Below, one piece after another: positions 43,308-53,303 of a stretch of DNA of 64,000 nt (within the stretch, counting starts at the first letter, position 1; each line of letters opens with the position of its first letter). The notes beneath the pieces are model-generated. The model searched no databases and was not told where the DNA came from. It saw only the letters and a program-made list of their open reading frames with translations. The DNA comes from an uncultured beta proteobacterium. Lineage in GTDB: Bacteria; Pseudomonadota; Gammaproteobacteria; Burkholderiales; Burkholderiaceae_C. The position numbers were made by a program, and so were the translations under genes. Location of the stretch: assembly GCA_903927295.1 (NCBI GenBank), contig CAIYMN010000272.1, positions 46,468 through 110,467 on the forward strand. Direction: 5' to 3'.

Positions 43308-45282
43308 GCGCGGTCAGCGCCTGCCCAAACTCTTCCTCTGAAGCCAATTTTTTCATCGCTGGCAACGCTGCCAACAGTCGCCTTCCGTAGCCCATGAGCG
43401 CCAGTCTCGTGTCGCAAACCACCAGAATGCCCTGATCGGTTTCGCGCCGGATCAGGCGTCCTGCCCCTTGTTTGAGCGCGACCGCCGCCTCCGGAATAAA
43501 GTAATCGTTAAAGACGCTGCGCCCGCATGCCTCCAGTCGTTTGGAACGCGCCTCCACCAGCGGATCATTCGGTGGTGGAAACGGCAACTTGTCGATCACC
43601 AGCAGTTGCAATGCATCGCCAGGCACATCGAAGCCCTCCCAAAACGAGGCCGAAGCCACCAGCACGCAACCGGCGCGCCCACCCTCGTCACCCCGGCGAA
43701 ACCGGTCCATCAATTCGCGCCTTGACTGCTGCCCCTGGACCAGAATCTCCAGGGGCCCCGGGTTCGTGAACTGTCTCTGCAGCGCCTCGCTGACTGTGCG
43801 CAAGGCTCGCAGGGTGGTCGTCAGAACCAGGGTGCGTCCACCGATCGCCGCAGCTGCGCCGGCAACGAACTGCGCTACCTGCAGGCTGTGCTCCGGTGCG
43901 CTCGGCCTGGACAGATGCAGAGGCACATACAAGGCAGCCTGTCTGGCGTAGTCAAACGGACTTTGCACTTTCAATATCTCGGCCTCTGTCAAGCCACAGG
44001 ATTCGGTAAACCATTTCAGACGCGCGTCCTCGCCCAGCGTCGCCGAGGTAAAGATCCAGGAACGCTGCGAGCCCGGCTCCGCGCTTGCGCCAAGCAAGCG
44101 CGTGCGCACCGTCTCGGCAATATCCAGCGGAGATTCAACCAGGCTTAGTTGCGCGCCGACATCGAGCCAGCGTACCGACTCGCTGGCACAAACGGCACCA
44201 AAGAAGTCGATCCGCTCAACAAAGCCGCTGGCGCGTTCGCGCAGGCGCGCCAGGTCCGGTGCTGCTTCTGCAACCCCGCCGAGAGCCTCGAGCGCCAGAC
44301 TGCATGAGGCTTTCACTGCAGCGATGCCCTCCTGCCACTGCGCCTCATCGATTGGATCCGGTGCAACACCGACCCAACGCAATTTTCTTCCCGACAAGGG
44401 CTTGCCAACCACCAGACGCAGGTCGCGCGCGGCACGCTCAACTGTGCTCGACAGTGTCTGCCAATCAGCAAGACCGCGTGCATGTTGCAAACCGCTGGCC
44501 AACAGGTCTCGAGCGAAGTCGAGCAATTGCCCCGTGCTCAACTGCTTGCCAAGAAATTGCACACCGGTTTCATTGAGCTGATGTGCCTCGTCGAAGACAA
44601 CCGTGCGCACCGTCGGCAGCAACTCCGCCATGCCTGATTCCCGAACTGCCAGATCAGCAAAGAAGAGGTGGTGATTGATCACGACAACATCAGCCGCGAG
44701 GGCTTCGCGCCTGGCCTGATTCACATGGCAGGAGCGAAACTGCGGGCACTGCGCGCCCAGACAGTTTTCCCGTGTTGATGTAACCAGTGCTATCAAGGGT
44801 GAGCGCTCATCCAGCCCTGGCAATTCGGCCAGATCGCCGGTGCCTGTCAGCAACGCCCAACTCTCGATCTTCGCGAGCGTTCTTGTCGCTCCGTAGGACG
44901 CAACATGGTGCTGTTGCCTTGCCACTTGCAGACGCTGCAGGCACAGATAGCTGGCGCGCCCCTTGAGCAAGGCGCTGCGTAGCGGCAACCCAAGTGTCTT
45001 GATCAGTAGAGGGAGGTCCCGGCCGAACAGTTGATCCTGCAAGGTCTTGGTCGCTGTGGACAGCAACACCCTGGTGCCGCTGAGCAGCACCGGCACCAAA
45101 TAGGCAAAAGTCTTGCCAATGCCGGTACCAGCCTCGACCACCAGTACACCACCGTCATCGATGGTACGTGCAATCGACCCTGCCATCTCGGTTTGTCCAT
45201 CTCTGGACTTGAACTCCTGGACCGTGCGCGACAACAAACCACCCGGCGCGAAAATTTCGCGCACACGGTCTTCCAGACTCAT
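43270..45282 (-). CDS. DinG/YoaA-like ATP-dependent helicase
   Basis: VLVVEAGTGIGKTFAYLVP, VVFDEAHQLNE, SFWEGFDVPGDALQLLVIDKLPFPPP, KQGAGRLIRRETDQG. Confidence 0.95.
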   Translation of the reverse strand: MSLEDRVREIFAPGGLLSRTVQEFKSRDGQTEMAGSIARTIDDGGVLVVEAGTGIGKTFAYLVPVLLSGTRVLLSTATKTLQDQLFGRDLPLLIKTLGLPLRSALLKGRASYLCLQRLQVARQQHHVASYGATRTLAKIESWALLTGTGDLAELPGLDERSPLIALVTSTRENCLGAQCPQFRSCHVNQARREALAADVVVINHHLFFADLAVRESGMAELLPTVRTVVFDEAHQLNETGVQFLGKQLSTGQLLDFARDLLASGLQHARGLADWQTLSSTVERAARDLRLVVGKPLSGRKLRWVGVAPDPIDEAQWQEGIAAVKASCSLALEALGGVAEAAPDLARLRERASGFVERIDFFGAVCASESVRWLDVGAQLSLVESPLDIAETVRTRLLGASAEPGSQRSWIFTSATLGEDARLKWFTESCGLTEAEILKVQSPFDYARQAALYVPLHLSRPSAPEHSLQVAQFVAGAAAAIGGRTLVLTTTLRALRTVSEALQRQFTNPGPLEILVQGQQSRRELMDRFRRGDEGGRAGCVLVASASFWEGFDVPGDALQLLVIDKLPFPPPNDPLVEARSKRLEACGRSVFNDYFIPEAAVALKQGAGRLIRRETDQGILVVCDTRLALMGYGRRLLAALPAMKKLASEEEFGQALTALTRTSTTDPDWA

Positions 45283-45285
45283 TCG

Positions 45286-45489
45286 TCAGGCAGGCTCGTC
45301 TGGATTCAAATGCCGCTCGATTCGAGCAATTTCGTCGCGCAGACTCAATCGCTTCTTCTTGAGTCGTCGCATCAGAAGTTCATCCAGCGGCACTTCGCCA
45401 CTGGCGCGATCTATCATGGCATCAAGATCTCCATGCTCAATACGCAAGTCGATCAGCCGACGTTCGGGAGAATGCAGGTTAGAGTCCAC
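45286..45489 (-). CDS. YdcH/DUF465-like small protein
   Basis: ERRLIDLRIEHGDLDAMIDRASGEVPLDELLMRRLKKKRLSLRDEIARIER; GTG start inferred. Confidence 0.85.
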   Translation of the reverse strand: MDSNLHSPERRLIDLRIEHGDLDAMIDRASGEVPLDELLMRRLKKKRLSLRDEIARIERHLNPDEPA

Positions 45490-45606
45490 GGCTTTGGTAT
45501 ATAAAAGTGATCGAAGTATTTGATCGGTATTAGTTCTTGTGTAGGTCGATAATACGACTAAATCGAATTCACAAATTGTAGGTATCTTCCCTCTCCAAAG
45601 CCGTCC

Positions 45607-46368
45607 ATGTCCAAAGGTTACCGACTCACCGCGTCGACCGGCATCCACAAGGGTGACCGTGAATATCAGCAGGATCAGGTGATTCTCCTGAGTCACAAGC
45701 GCGTACCTGGTTGCGTGCTGGCGGTGGTTGCTGACGGCATGGGTGGACGCAGCGGGGGTCGAAAGGCGTCAGATCAGGTCATGCTGACCGCCAAGCAGTT
45801 GTTTGAACGCTACGCCCCCGCAATTGATGATGCACCAGCCACCTTGCTGCAGTTGGTGCGCGAAGCGCACACCGTCATCAAGCTGACCGCCATTTCCTCG
45901 GAAGAAGAACCGCACAGCACACTGGCGGCCTTCCTGATCAATCCAGGTGGTGATTGCTACTGGGCGTACTCCGGCGACTCGCGCATTTACCATTTCCACA
46001 GTAGCAAGTTCGTCAAGCGCTCCACCGATCACTCCTATGTTCAGACCCTGGTCGACAAGGGCGAACTGACCGAAGAAGAGGCCAAGAATCATCCCAAGTC
46101 GAACATTCTTGTTGGCTGCCTTGGAACCGAAAAGGAACCTCCAGTAGGCGTCCATTTCATCCCCCAATTGCGCGCCGGGGATGTCCTGATGGCTTGCAGT
46201 GACGGCGTCTGGCACTATTTCAGCAACGCTGAAATTGGATCCGTTCTGGCCAGTCTGGGGCCACGCGAGGCAACAGAATTCCTGATTGAAAAAGCGCGGT
46301 CCCGCGGTCGTGGTGGTGGTGACAATCTGTCACTGGTTATCGTCAAACTTGAACCGCTGGATTCGTGA
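45607..46368 (+). CDS. PP2C-family serine/threonine protein phosphatase
   Basis: REYQQDQVILL, AVVADGMGGRSGG, ACSDGVWHYFSNAEIG, GGGDNLSLVIVKL. Confidence 0.93.
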   Translation: MSKGYRLTASTGIHKGDREYQQDQVILLSHKRVPGCVLAVVADGMGGRSGGRKASDQVMLTAKQLFERYAPAIDDAPATLLQLVREAHTVIKLTAISSEEEPHSTLAAFLINPGGDCYWAYSGDSRIYHFHSSKFVKRSTDHSYVQTLVDKGELTEEEAKNHPKSNILVGCLGTEKEPPVGVHFIPQLRAGDVLMACSDGVWHYFSNAEIGSVLASLGPREATEFLIEKARSRGRGGGDNLSLVIVKLEPLDS

Positions 46369-47464
46369 GCGTCAACGCGGTGTCGACCTGACGTCGCGGC
46401 AGAGCCAGAAATTCGTTCGACTGCATTTCATGTAGACGCGACACGGTGCGGACAAACTCATGTGCGAGCGCGCCCGCCGTGTACAACTCGTGTGCAGGAA
46501 CGGCTGCCGACATGATCAACTTGACGCGGCGGTCGTACAACACATCCACCAGCAAGGTGAAACGACGTGCCTCTGAACCCATCTGCTCTGACATCCGCGG
46601 TACATCACTCAGCAGCACGGTTTCAAACCGCGCCGCAATTTCCAGATAGTCGTTTTGCGACCGGGCACCGGTGCACAGCGTCCTGAAATCAAACCAGACC
46701 AGAGCACCCGCCTTGCGCAGTGCCGACAGATTGCGCCCCTCGATGGTCAACACTGTATCTTCATCATTGGCGTCGGCGAGACAGTCAAAGATGCTGGCCA
46801 AAGCCGCGTGCGTCTGCGCGCTGTGTGGCCAGTGGTAGTACTGCAGCTGCGACAGCGTGCGACGACGGTAGTCTGTGCCGTTGTCCACGTTGATGACTTC
46901 CAGGTTTTCATTGAGCAGGGCAATCGCCGGCAGGATCCGCTCGCGGTGCAAGCCATCCGGATAGAGCTCATCAGGCCTGAAATTCGATGTCGTGACAAAG
47001 CCCACACCGTTCTTGAACAGGGCGCGCAACAGGCGATCCAGGATCAGGGCGTCGGTGATATCGGCAACATGAAATTCATCGAAGCAGATCAACCGGTATT
47101 TCCTGGCAATGCGCCTGGCCAGCACATCGAGTGGGTCGGCTGTGGCTTGCAGTGCCACCAGTTCGCGATGAACCTCGCGCATGAACTCGTGAAAATGCAA
47201 GCGGGTCTTGCGCTTCAGCGGAACGACTGCAAAAAAACAGTCCATCAGGAAGCTCTTGCCGCGCCCGACCCCGCCGTACATGTAAACCCCGCGCGGAATG
47301 TCGGGACGGTTGATCATTTTCTTCAGTGCGCTGGAGCGTTTGCTCCTGTACGAAGCCCACGCAAGAGCGCAACGCTGCAGAGCTTCCACCGCATGCAACT
47401 GTGCCGCATCGGCCTGATAGCCACGCTCGGCCAGCTGCGCCTGATAAGCCTGCCTGACGCTCAC
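46343..47464 (-). CDS. zapE: Cell division protein ZapE (AFG1-like ATPase)
   Basis: GVYMYGGVGRGKSFLMDCFF, LICFDEFHVADITDALIL. Confidence 0.95.
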   Translation of the reverse strand: MSVRQAYQAQLAERGYQADAAQLHAVEALQRCALAWASYRSKRSSALKKMINRPDIPRGVYMYGGVGRGKSFLMDCFFAVVPLKRKTRLHFHEFMREVHRELVALQATADPLDVLARRIARKYRLICFDEFHVADITDALILDRLLRALFKNGVGFVTTSNFRPDELYPDGLHRERILPAIALLNENLEVINVDNGTDYRRRTLSQLQYYHWPHSAQTHAALASIFDCLADANDEDTVLTIEGRNLSALRKAGALVWFDFRTLCTGARSQNDYLEIAARFETVLLSDVPRMSEQMGSEARRFTLLVDVLYDRRVKLIMSAAVPAHELYTAGALAHEFVRTVSRLHEMQSNEFLALPRRQVDTALTLTNPAVQV

Positions 47465-47470
47465 AAAATA

Positions 47471-48898
47471 TCAAAAGTTGAGTGTGCGCTTTTCCACTGC
47501 CAGCGCCGCTTCCCTGGTCGCTTCACTGAGCGACGGATGGGCATGGCAGATGCGTGCGATGTCTTCGCTACTGGCCCGAAATTCCATCGCCATGACACAT
47601 TCTGCGATCAGTTCGCTGGCCATCGGTCCGACGATATGCACGCCAAGAATCTCGTCGGTTGCAGCATCAGCGAGCATCTTGACCATGCCGGTGGTGTCAC
47701 CCAGTGCGCGTGCCCGGCCATTGGCCATGAACGGAAAGGTTCCCGCCTTGTAAGCGCGGCCGGCGGCCTTGAGCTGCGCCTCTGTCTGCCCGACCCAGGC
47801 GATCTCGGGATTGGTGTAGATCACCCAGGGGATGGTGTTGAAGTTGACATGCCCATGCTGTCCCGCCATACGCTCGGCCACCGCAACGCCCTCCTCCTCG
47901 GCCTTGTGCGCCAGCATCGGGCCGCGCACCACATCGCCAATGGCCCAGACGCCAGGCAAACTGGTGCGGCACGCGTCATCCACTTCAATCGCGCCTCGTT
48001 CGTCAAGCTTCAGCCCCACGGCTTGCGTGTTCAAACCGATGGTATTGGGCACGCGGCCAATCGACACAATCAGCTTGTCGACATCAAGGCTTAGCGCCTC
48101 GCCTTTGGCGTTCGTATAGGCGATGCTCACACCCTTCTTGCCGGTCTTGATGTCGCCGACCTTCACACCCAGTTCGATCTTCAGGCCCTGCTTGTCGAAC
48201 GCCTTCCTGGCTTCCTTGGCGATCTGTTCGTCCACCGCACCAAGGAAGTCGGGCAATGCTTCCAGAATCGTCACGTTGGAGCCCAGACGCCGCCAGACCG
48301 AGCCCATCTCAAGACCAATCACGCCCGAGCCGATCAAGGCAAGTCTTTTTGGCACGGCACCGATGCGCAGTGCCCCATCGTTCGAAAGAATCATTTCCTC
48401 GTCGAACGGTGTGCCTGGCAGCGCCCTGGCAGTGGAACCGGTGGCGACGATGATCTGTTGGCCCAGCAAGGTTTCGTCGCTGGCCCCACTCACCTTGATC
48501 TCGTACGCGCCGTCTGCCACCCTGACAAAGGAGGCCCGGCCATGAAAGAAACTCACCTTGTTCTTCTTGAACAGATACAGGATGCCGTCGTTGTTCTGTT
48601 TGACGACCGTGTCCTTGCGATCCACCATCTTGCCAACATCCAGGCTCAAACCAGTTACGGCAATGCCGTGGTCGGCAAAGTGGTGCCTGGCCTGATCAAA
48701 ATGCTCTGACGATTGCAGCAAGGCCTTGCTGGGAATGCAGCCGACATTGGTGCAAGTGCCGCCCAGCGCAGGCCCACCCTGCTTGTTCTTCCACTCGTCA
48801 ACGCAGGCCACCTTCATCCCGAGTTGAGCTGCGCGAATCGCAGCGATATAGCCGCCAGGACCGCCACCGATGACGATGACATCAAATTGTTTGTTCAT
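47471..48898 (-). CDS. lpdA: Dihydrolipoyl dehydrogenase (E3 of 2-oxoglutarate dehydrogenase)
   Basis: VIGGGPGGYIAAIRAAQLG, GGTCTNVGCIPSKALL, HAHPSLSEATREAAL. Confidence 0.97.
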   Translation of the reverse strand: MNKQFDVIVIGGGPGGYIAAIRAAQLGMKVACVDEWKNKQGGPALGGTCTNVGCIPSKALLQSSEHFDQARHHFADHGIAVTGLSLDVGKMVDRKDTVVKQNNDGILYLFKKNKVSFFHGRASFVRVADGAYEIKVSGASDETLLGQQIIVATGSTARALPGTPFDEEMILSNDGALRIGAVPKRLALIGSGVIGLEMGSVWRRLGSNVTILEALPDFLGAVDEQIAKEARKAFDKQGLKIELGVKVGDIKTGKKGVSIAYTNAKGEALSLDVDKLIVSIGRVPNTIGLNTQAVGLKLDERGAIEVDDACRTSLPGVWAIGDVVRGPMLAHKAEEEGVAVAERMAGQHGHVNFNTIPWVIYTNPEIAWVGQTEAQLKAAGRAYKAGTFPFMANGRARALGDTTGMVKMLADAATDEILGVHIVGPMASELIAECVMAMEFRASSEDIARICHAHPSLSEATREAALAVEKRTLNF

Positions 48899-48911
48899 AA
48901 CTAATTGCGCT

Positions 48912-50147
48912 TCAGATATCAAACAGCAACCGCGCCGGATCTTCCAGCGCTTCTTTCATCGCCACCAGACCCAGCACCGCTTCGCGGCCGTCGATGATGC
49001 GGTGGTCGTAGCTCATGGCCAGATAGTTGATGGGGCGTATCACGATCTGCCCGTTCTCGACTACCGCACGGTCCTTGGTCGCGTGCACACCGAGAATAGC
49101 TGACTGAGGCGGGTTGATGATCGGCGTGGACAGCATCGAACCGAAGGTGCCTCCATTGCTGATCGAAAACGTGCCGCCCGTCATCTCGGCAATGTCAAGC
49201 TTGCCATCGCGTGCCTTGGTCCCGTACTCGGCAATCTTCTTCTCGATGTCGGCAAAACTCATCTGATCCGCATTGCGCAATATCGGCACGACCAGGCCGC
49301 GTGGTGAGCCCACGGCGATACCAATGTCGAAGTAGCCGTGGTAAACGATGTCATTGCCGTCAACCGACGCGTTGATTACCGGAAACTTCTTCAGCGCATG
49401 CACCGCCGCCTTGACAAAGAAGCTCATGAAACCGATCTTCACGCCATGTTCTTTTTCGAACTTCTCCTGGAAGCGCTTGCGCATTTCCATGACTGGCGCC
49501 ATATTGACCTCGTTGAATGTGGTCAGGATGGCGCTGGTCGATTGCGACTGCAGCAGACGCTCAGCGACGCGAGCGCGCAAGCGACTCATGGGCACACGCT
49601 GTTCCGGGCGCTCACCCAGGAACGGCAGCGATACCGCCACCTGCGGCAAATGGCTCGCAGTTGGCTTGACGGGCAGCGTTGCCGCAGCGGCGGCCTTGGG
49701 CACGGAAGCCACCACGGCGGCGGCCAGCACATCGCCCTTGGTAATGCGACCGTCCTTACCGGTGCCGGCAACCGACCCGGCAAGCATCTGCCTGTCGGCC
49801 ATCAGTTTGGCTGCGGCCGGCATTGCAACGCCGGATTTGGAAATGCTCGCTGGTGTGACCACAGGGGCAGGCGGTGCTGCGACCGTCGCGACCGCGCTGG
49901 CCTTTGCTTCGGTGTCGATGCGTGCAATCAACTGCTCGGCTGCGACGGTGGCACCGTCTGCCTCCACGAGTTCGATCAGCACACCGGCGGCGGGTGCAGG
50001 CACTTCCAGCACCACCTTGTCGGTTTCCACTTCGATCAGGATCTCGTCGATGCTGACCGCATCGCCGACCTTTTTCTTCCACTGCAGCAGCGTGGCCTCA
50101 GCCACCGATTCCGACAACTGCGGGACTTTCACTTCTACGATAGCCAT
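48912..50147 (-). CDS. odhB: 2-oxoglutarate dehydrogenase E2 (dihydrolipoyl succinyltransferase)
   Basis: N-terminal lipoyl domain ([14 protein letters not shown]); catalytic [15 protein letters not shown]. Confidence 0.97.
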   Translation of the reverse strand: MAIVEVKVPQLSESVAEATLLQWKKKVGDAVSIDEILIEVETDKVVLEVPAPAAGVLIELVEADGATVAAEQLIARIDTEAKASAVATVAAPPAPVVTPASISKSGVAMPAAAKLMADRQMLAGSVAGTGKDGRITKGDVLAAAVVASVPKAAAAATLPVKPTASHLPQVAVSLPFLGERPEQRVPMSRLRARVAERLLQSQSTSAILTTFNEVNMAPVMEMRKRFQEKFEKEHGVKIGFMSFFVKAAVHALKKFPVINASVDGNDIVYHGYFDIGIAVGSPRGLVVPILRNADQMSFADIEKKIAEYGTKARDGKLDIAEMTGGTFSISNGGTFGSMLSTPIINPPQSAILGVHATKDRAVVENGQIVIRPINYLAMSYDHRIIDGREAVLGLVAMKEALEDPARLLFDI

Positions 50148-50200
50148 ATCAAATTCTCCGGATTTTTGCGGGACAGATCTTCAGCCCTGTCCCCAACTGA

Positions 50201-53101
50201 TTACTTGGACAGGACGGCGCCCTTGAGCTTGCCGAAAGCACCTTCAACCAGCGCTTTTTGCTGTTCCTGGTGCAAATGGGAATAACCGACCGCCGGTGAT
50301 GCCGACGCGGCGCGACCGGAGTAGCCCAGTTTCTGGACTTCCGTCATGTTTTCCAGGATGTAGTGCTGCACAAAAAACCAGGCCCCCTGATTCTGCGGCT
50401 CGTCCTGACACCAGACGAGTTCTCCGACATTGGGGTACTTCTTGAGTTCGGCAGCGAAGGCCTTGTGCGGAAAGGGATAGAGCTGCTCGACTCGCAGAAT
50501 CGCCACGTCATCGACGCCCTTCTCCTCGCGCTTCTTCATCAGGTCGTAGTAAACCTTGCCTGAGCAGGCCACCACACGCTTGACCTTGTCGGCCTTTTTG
50601 ATGATCTCTTCCTTGTTCTCCGGAATCACGGTCTGAAAGCTGCCCCTGGTGAACTCCGAAAGTGGTGATGCGGCGTCCTTCGCCCGCAACAGGGATTTGG
50701 GCGTCAGAATGATGAGTGGCTTGCGCAGATTGCGCACCATCTGGCGACGCAGGATGTGAAAAATCTGGCTTGCTGTCGTCGGTTGCACCACCTGCATATT
50801 GGTGTCAGCGCTGAGTTGCATGAAACGCTCCAGGCGCGCTGAACTGTGCTCCGGTCCTTGCCCTTCGTAGCCGTGCGGCAGCATCAGCGTGATGCCGTTG
50901 ACACGACCCCATTTCACTTCACCCGATGCGATGAACTGGTCAATCACAACCTGTGCGCCATTGGCAAAATCGCCGAACTGGGCTTCCCAGATGACCAGCG
51001 TGTTAGGGTCATTGGACGCGTAACCGTATTCAAAACCGAGTACCGCCTCTTCTGACAGGATGGAATCGATCACGACAAATGGCGCCTGCCCATCAGCCAC
51101 GTTCTGCAGCGGTGTATACGTGCCTTCGTCAAACTTCTCGCGGTTCTGGTCATGAATGACGGCGTGCCTGTGTGTGAAAGTGCCGCGCCCGCAGTCCTCG
51201 CCGCTGAGGCGAACCGGATAGCCGCTGGCCACCAGAGAGGCAAACGCCATGTGCTCGCCCATACCCCAATCGACAGGAATTTCACCCCGACCCATGGCGG
51301 CGCGGTCCGCATAGACTTTCTTCACCAGCTGATGCGGTGTGATGGAGGGCGGCAAGGTCGTGAGCCTATCGGCGAGACGCTTCCATTCCGCCGGCGGCAG
51401 CGCAGTGTCGCCGGCGTCGGTCCATTTCTTGCCGATGTAGGGTGTCCAGTCAACGGCGTACTTGCTCTTGAAATTCGTCAGTACCGGGTCAAAGGTGTTC
51501 TTGCCGGCATCCAGTGCGGCGCGTGTCGCCTTCACCATGTCTTCGCCCAGTGTGGCACCCAGGCCTTGCGCGGCCAGCCGTTCAGCGTACAACTTGCGTG
51601 TGCCGGGATGCTGGGCGATCTTCTTGTACATCAGCGGCTGCGTCAGCGCCGGCGTATCCTGTTCGTTGTGGCCGAGCTTGCGGAAACACACGATGTCCAC
51701 CACCACATCCTTCTGGAACTCCATGCGGTATTGCAACGCAATCTGGGTGGCCAGCACGACCGCCTCCGGGTCGTCTGCGTTGACGTGCAGCACCGGCGCC
51801 TTGATCATCTTCACGATGTCGGAGCAGTAGAGCGACGAGCGGGTATCGCGCGGGTCGCTCGTGGTAAAGCCAATCTGGTTGTTGATGACGATATGCACCG
51901 TGCCACCCGTGGAGTAGCCGCGTGTCTCGGCCAGTGCAAGAGTCTCCATCACCACGCCCTGACCGGCAAACGCCGCATCCCCGTGCACCAGTATCGGCAG
52001 CACCTGTTTACCCTTGGGGTCGGAGCGGCGGTCCATGCGCGCGCGCACCGAGCCCTCGACCACCGGATTGACGATTTCAAGGTGCGAGGGGTTGAAGGCC
52101 AGGCTTAAATGCACCGGACCACCCGGCGTAGCCACGTCGGAACTGAAGCCCTGGTGGTACTTGACGTCACCGCTGGAGAGGTCTTCCGGCGCCGTGTGGT
52201 CAAACTCGGCAAACAGATCGGCCGGCATCTTGCCCAGCGAATTGACCAGCACGTTCAGGCGACCGCGATGCGCCATGCCAATCACGATTTCCTGCAGACC
52301 GATGGCGCCACCGCCCTGAATCAGTTCGTCCATGGATGCGATGAAACTTTCACCACCTTCCAGTGAGAAGCGCTTTTGCCCAACGTACTTGGTGTGCAGG
52401 AATCGCTCCAGCCCTTCGGCTGCCGTCAAGCGATCAAGGATGTGCCTCTTCTTCTCGGGAGTGAAATCAGGCTTGGAGCGGATGCTCTCGAGCTTTTGCT
52501 GCCACCAGCGCTTCTGGGTCTGATCTGTGATGTACATGTACTCGGCGCCGATGGTGCCGCAGTAGGTCTGGCGCAGCGCGTTCATCAACTCGCGCAGACT
52601 CATCGTGTCCTTGCCGAAGAAAGTGTTGCTGGTATTGAACACCGCTTCCTGGTCCGCATCGCTGAAACCGTAAAAGGAAGGATCGAGTTCAGGGATTCTG
52701 TCGCGCTCTGTGCGCTTCAAGGGATCCAGATCGGCCCAGCGTGCGCCCACGGTGCGATAGGCCGCTATCAGTTGCTGCGCTGCGGTTCGCTTGCGTCCCA
52801 TTTCGGCGTCGGCACTGGCCAGCACGACGCGGGTTCCACCATGTTTGGCGCGATCCGCAAAAGCATTGATCACGGGGAGATGGGGAACGTCCTTGCTGTT
52901 GCTACCGTCAAGCGCCGGCACATGTTGCAAGGCATCGAAGTAGTCGCGCCAGGAATCAGGAACACTGCCAGGGTTAGCCAGGTAGTTTTCGTACATTTCC
53001 TCAACGTACGGGGCGTTGCCCCCAAACAGATGGGTGTTGGCCTGGTAGGCCTGATAAACCGACGAAGTCGGCCCTGTCCCTTGGGACCTGGTCTCAATCA
53101 T
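50201..53101 (-). CDS. sucA: 2-oxoglutarate dehydrogenase E1
   Basis: GMAHRGRLNVLVN, HGDAAFAGQGVVMET, PHGYEGQGPEHSSARLERF. Confidence 0.98.
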   Translation of the reverse strand: MIETRSQGTGPTSSVYQAYQANTHLFGGNAPYVEEMYENYLANPGSVPDSWRDYFDALQHVPALDGSNSKDVPHLPVINAFADRAKHGGTRVVLASADAEMGRKRTAAQQLIAAYRTVGARWADLDPLKRTERDRIPELDPSFYGFSDADQEAVFNTSNTFFGKDTMSLRELMNALRQTYCGTIGAEYMYITDQTQKRWWQQKLESIRSKPDFTPEKKRHILDRLTAAEGLERFLHTKYVGQKRFSLEGGESFIASMDELIQGGGAIGLQEIVIGMAHRGRLNVLVNSLGKMPADLFAEFDHTAPEDLSSGDVKYHQGFSSDVATPGGPVHLSLAFNPSHLEIVNPVVEGSVRARMDRRSDPKGKQVLPILVHGDAAFAGQGVVMETLALAETRGYSTGGTVHIVINNQIGFTTSDPRDTRSSLYCSDIVKMIKAPVLHVNADDPEAVVLATQIALQYRMEFQKDVVVDIVCFRKLGHNEQDTPALTQPLMYKKIAQHPGTRKLYAERLAAQGLGATLGEDMVKATRAALDAGKNTFDPVLTNFKSKYAVDWTPYIGKKWTDAGDTALPPAEWKRLADRLTTLPPSITPHQLVKKVYADRAAMGRGEIPVDWGMGEHMAFASLVASGYPVRLSGEDCGRGTFTHRHAVIHDQNREKFDEGTYTPLQNVADGQAPFVVIDSILSEEAVLGFEYGYASNDPNTLVIWEAQFGDFANGAQVVIDQFIASGEVKWGRVNGITLMLPHGYEGQGPEHSSARLERFMQLSADTNMQVVQPTTASQIFHILRRQMVRNLRKPLIILTPKSLLRAKDAASPLSEFTRGSFQTVIPENKEEIIKKADKVKRVVACSGKVYYDLMKKREEKGVDDVAILRVEQLYPFPHKAFAAELKKYPNVGELVWCQDEPQNQGAWFFVQHYILENMTEVQKLGYSGRAASASPAVGYSHLHQEQQKALVEGAFGKLKGAVLSK

Positions 53102-53199
53102 TTTCCGCTGACCTCCGTTTCCCTGCAGGAAACATTAGCTGGTTAAAGCTGCTTGTTGAATAACCCTCCGTGTTCCGGCTGCACCGGTCAACGGACGCG

Positions 53200-53226
53200 A
53201 AGACGGCCCCGGTTCGGACCCGTCTT
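53200..53226. terminator. Possible hairpin (AAGACGG...CCGTCTT) between aryl-CoA ligase and sucA
   Basis: 7-bp inverted repeat AAGACGG-CCCCGGTTCGGAC-CCGTCTT; no clear U-tract. Confidence 0.3.
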
Positions 53227-53303
53227 GGGGGGCGATTCTGCCACCAAATGGAAAACCGCGCGCGCTGGTGGTACTTTCAAAGAGGGGCCACCAACACGAG
53301 CAC

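Noticed and set aside
46655-48094. 479-aa plus-strand ORF opposite zapE/lpdA
   Set aside because: Shadow ORF across two confident genes.
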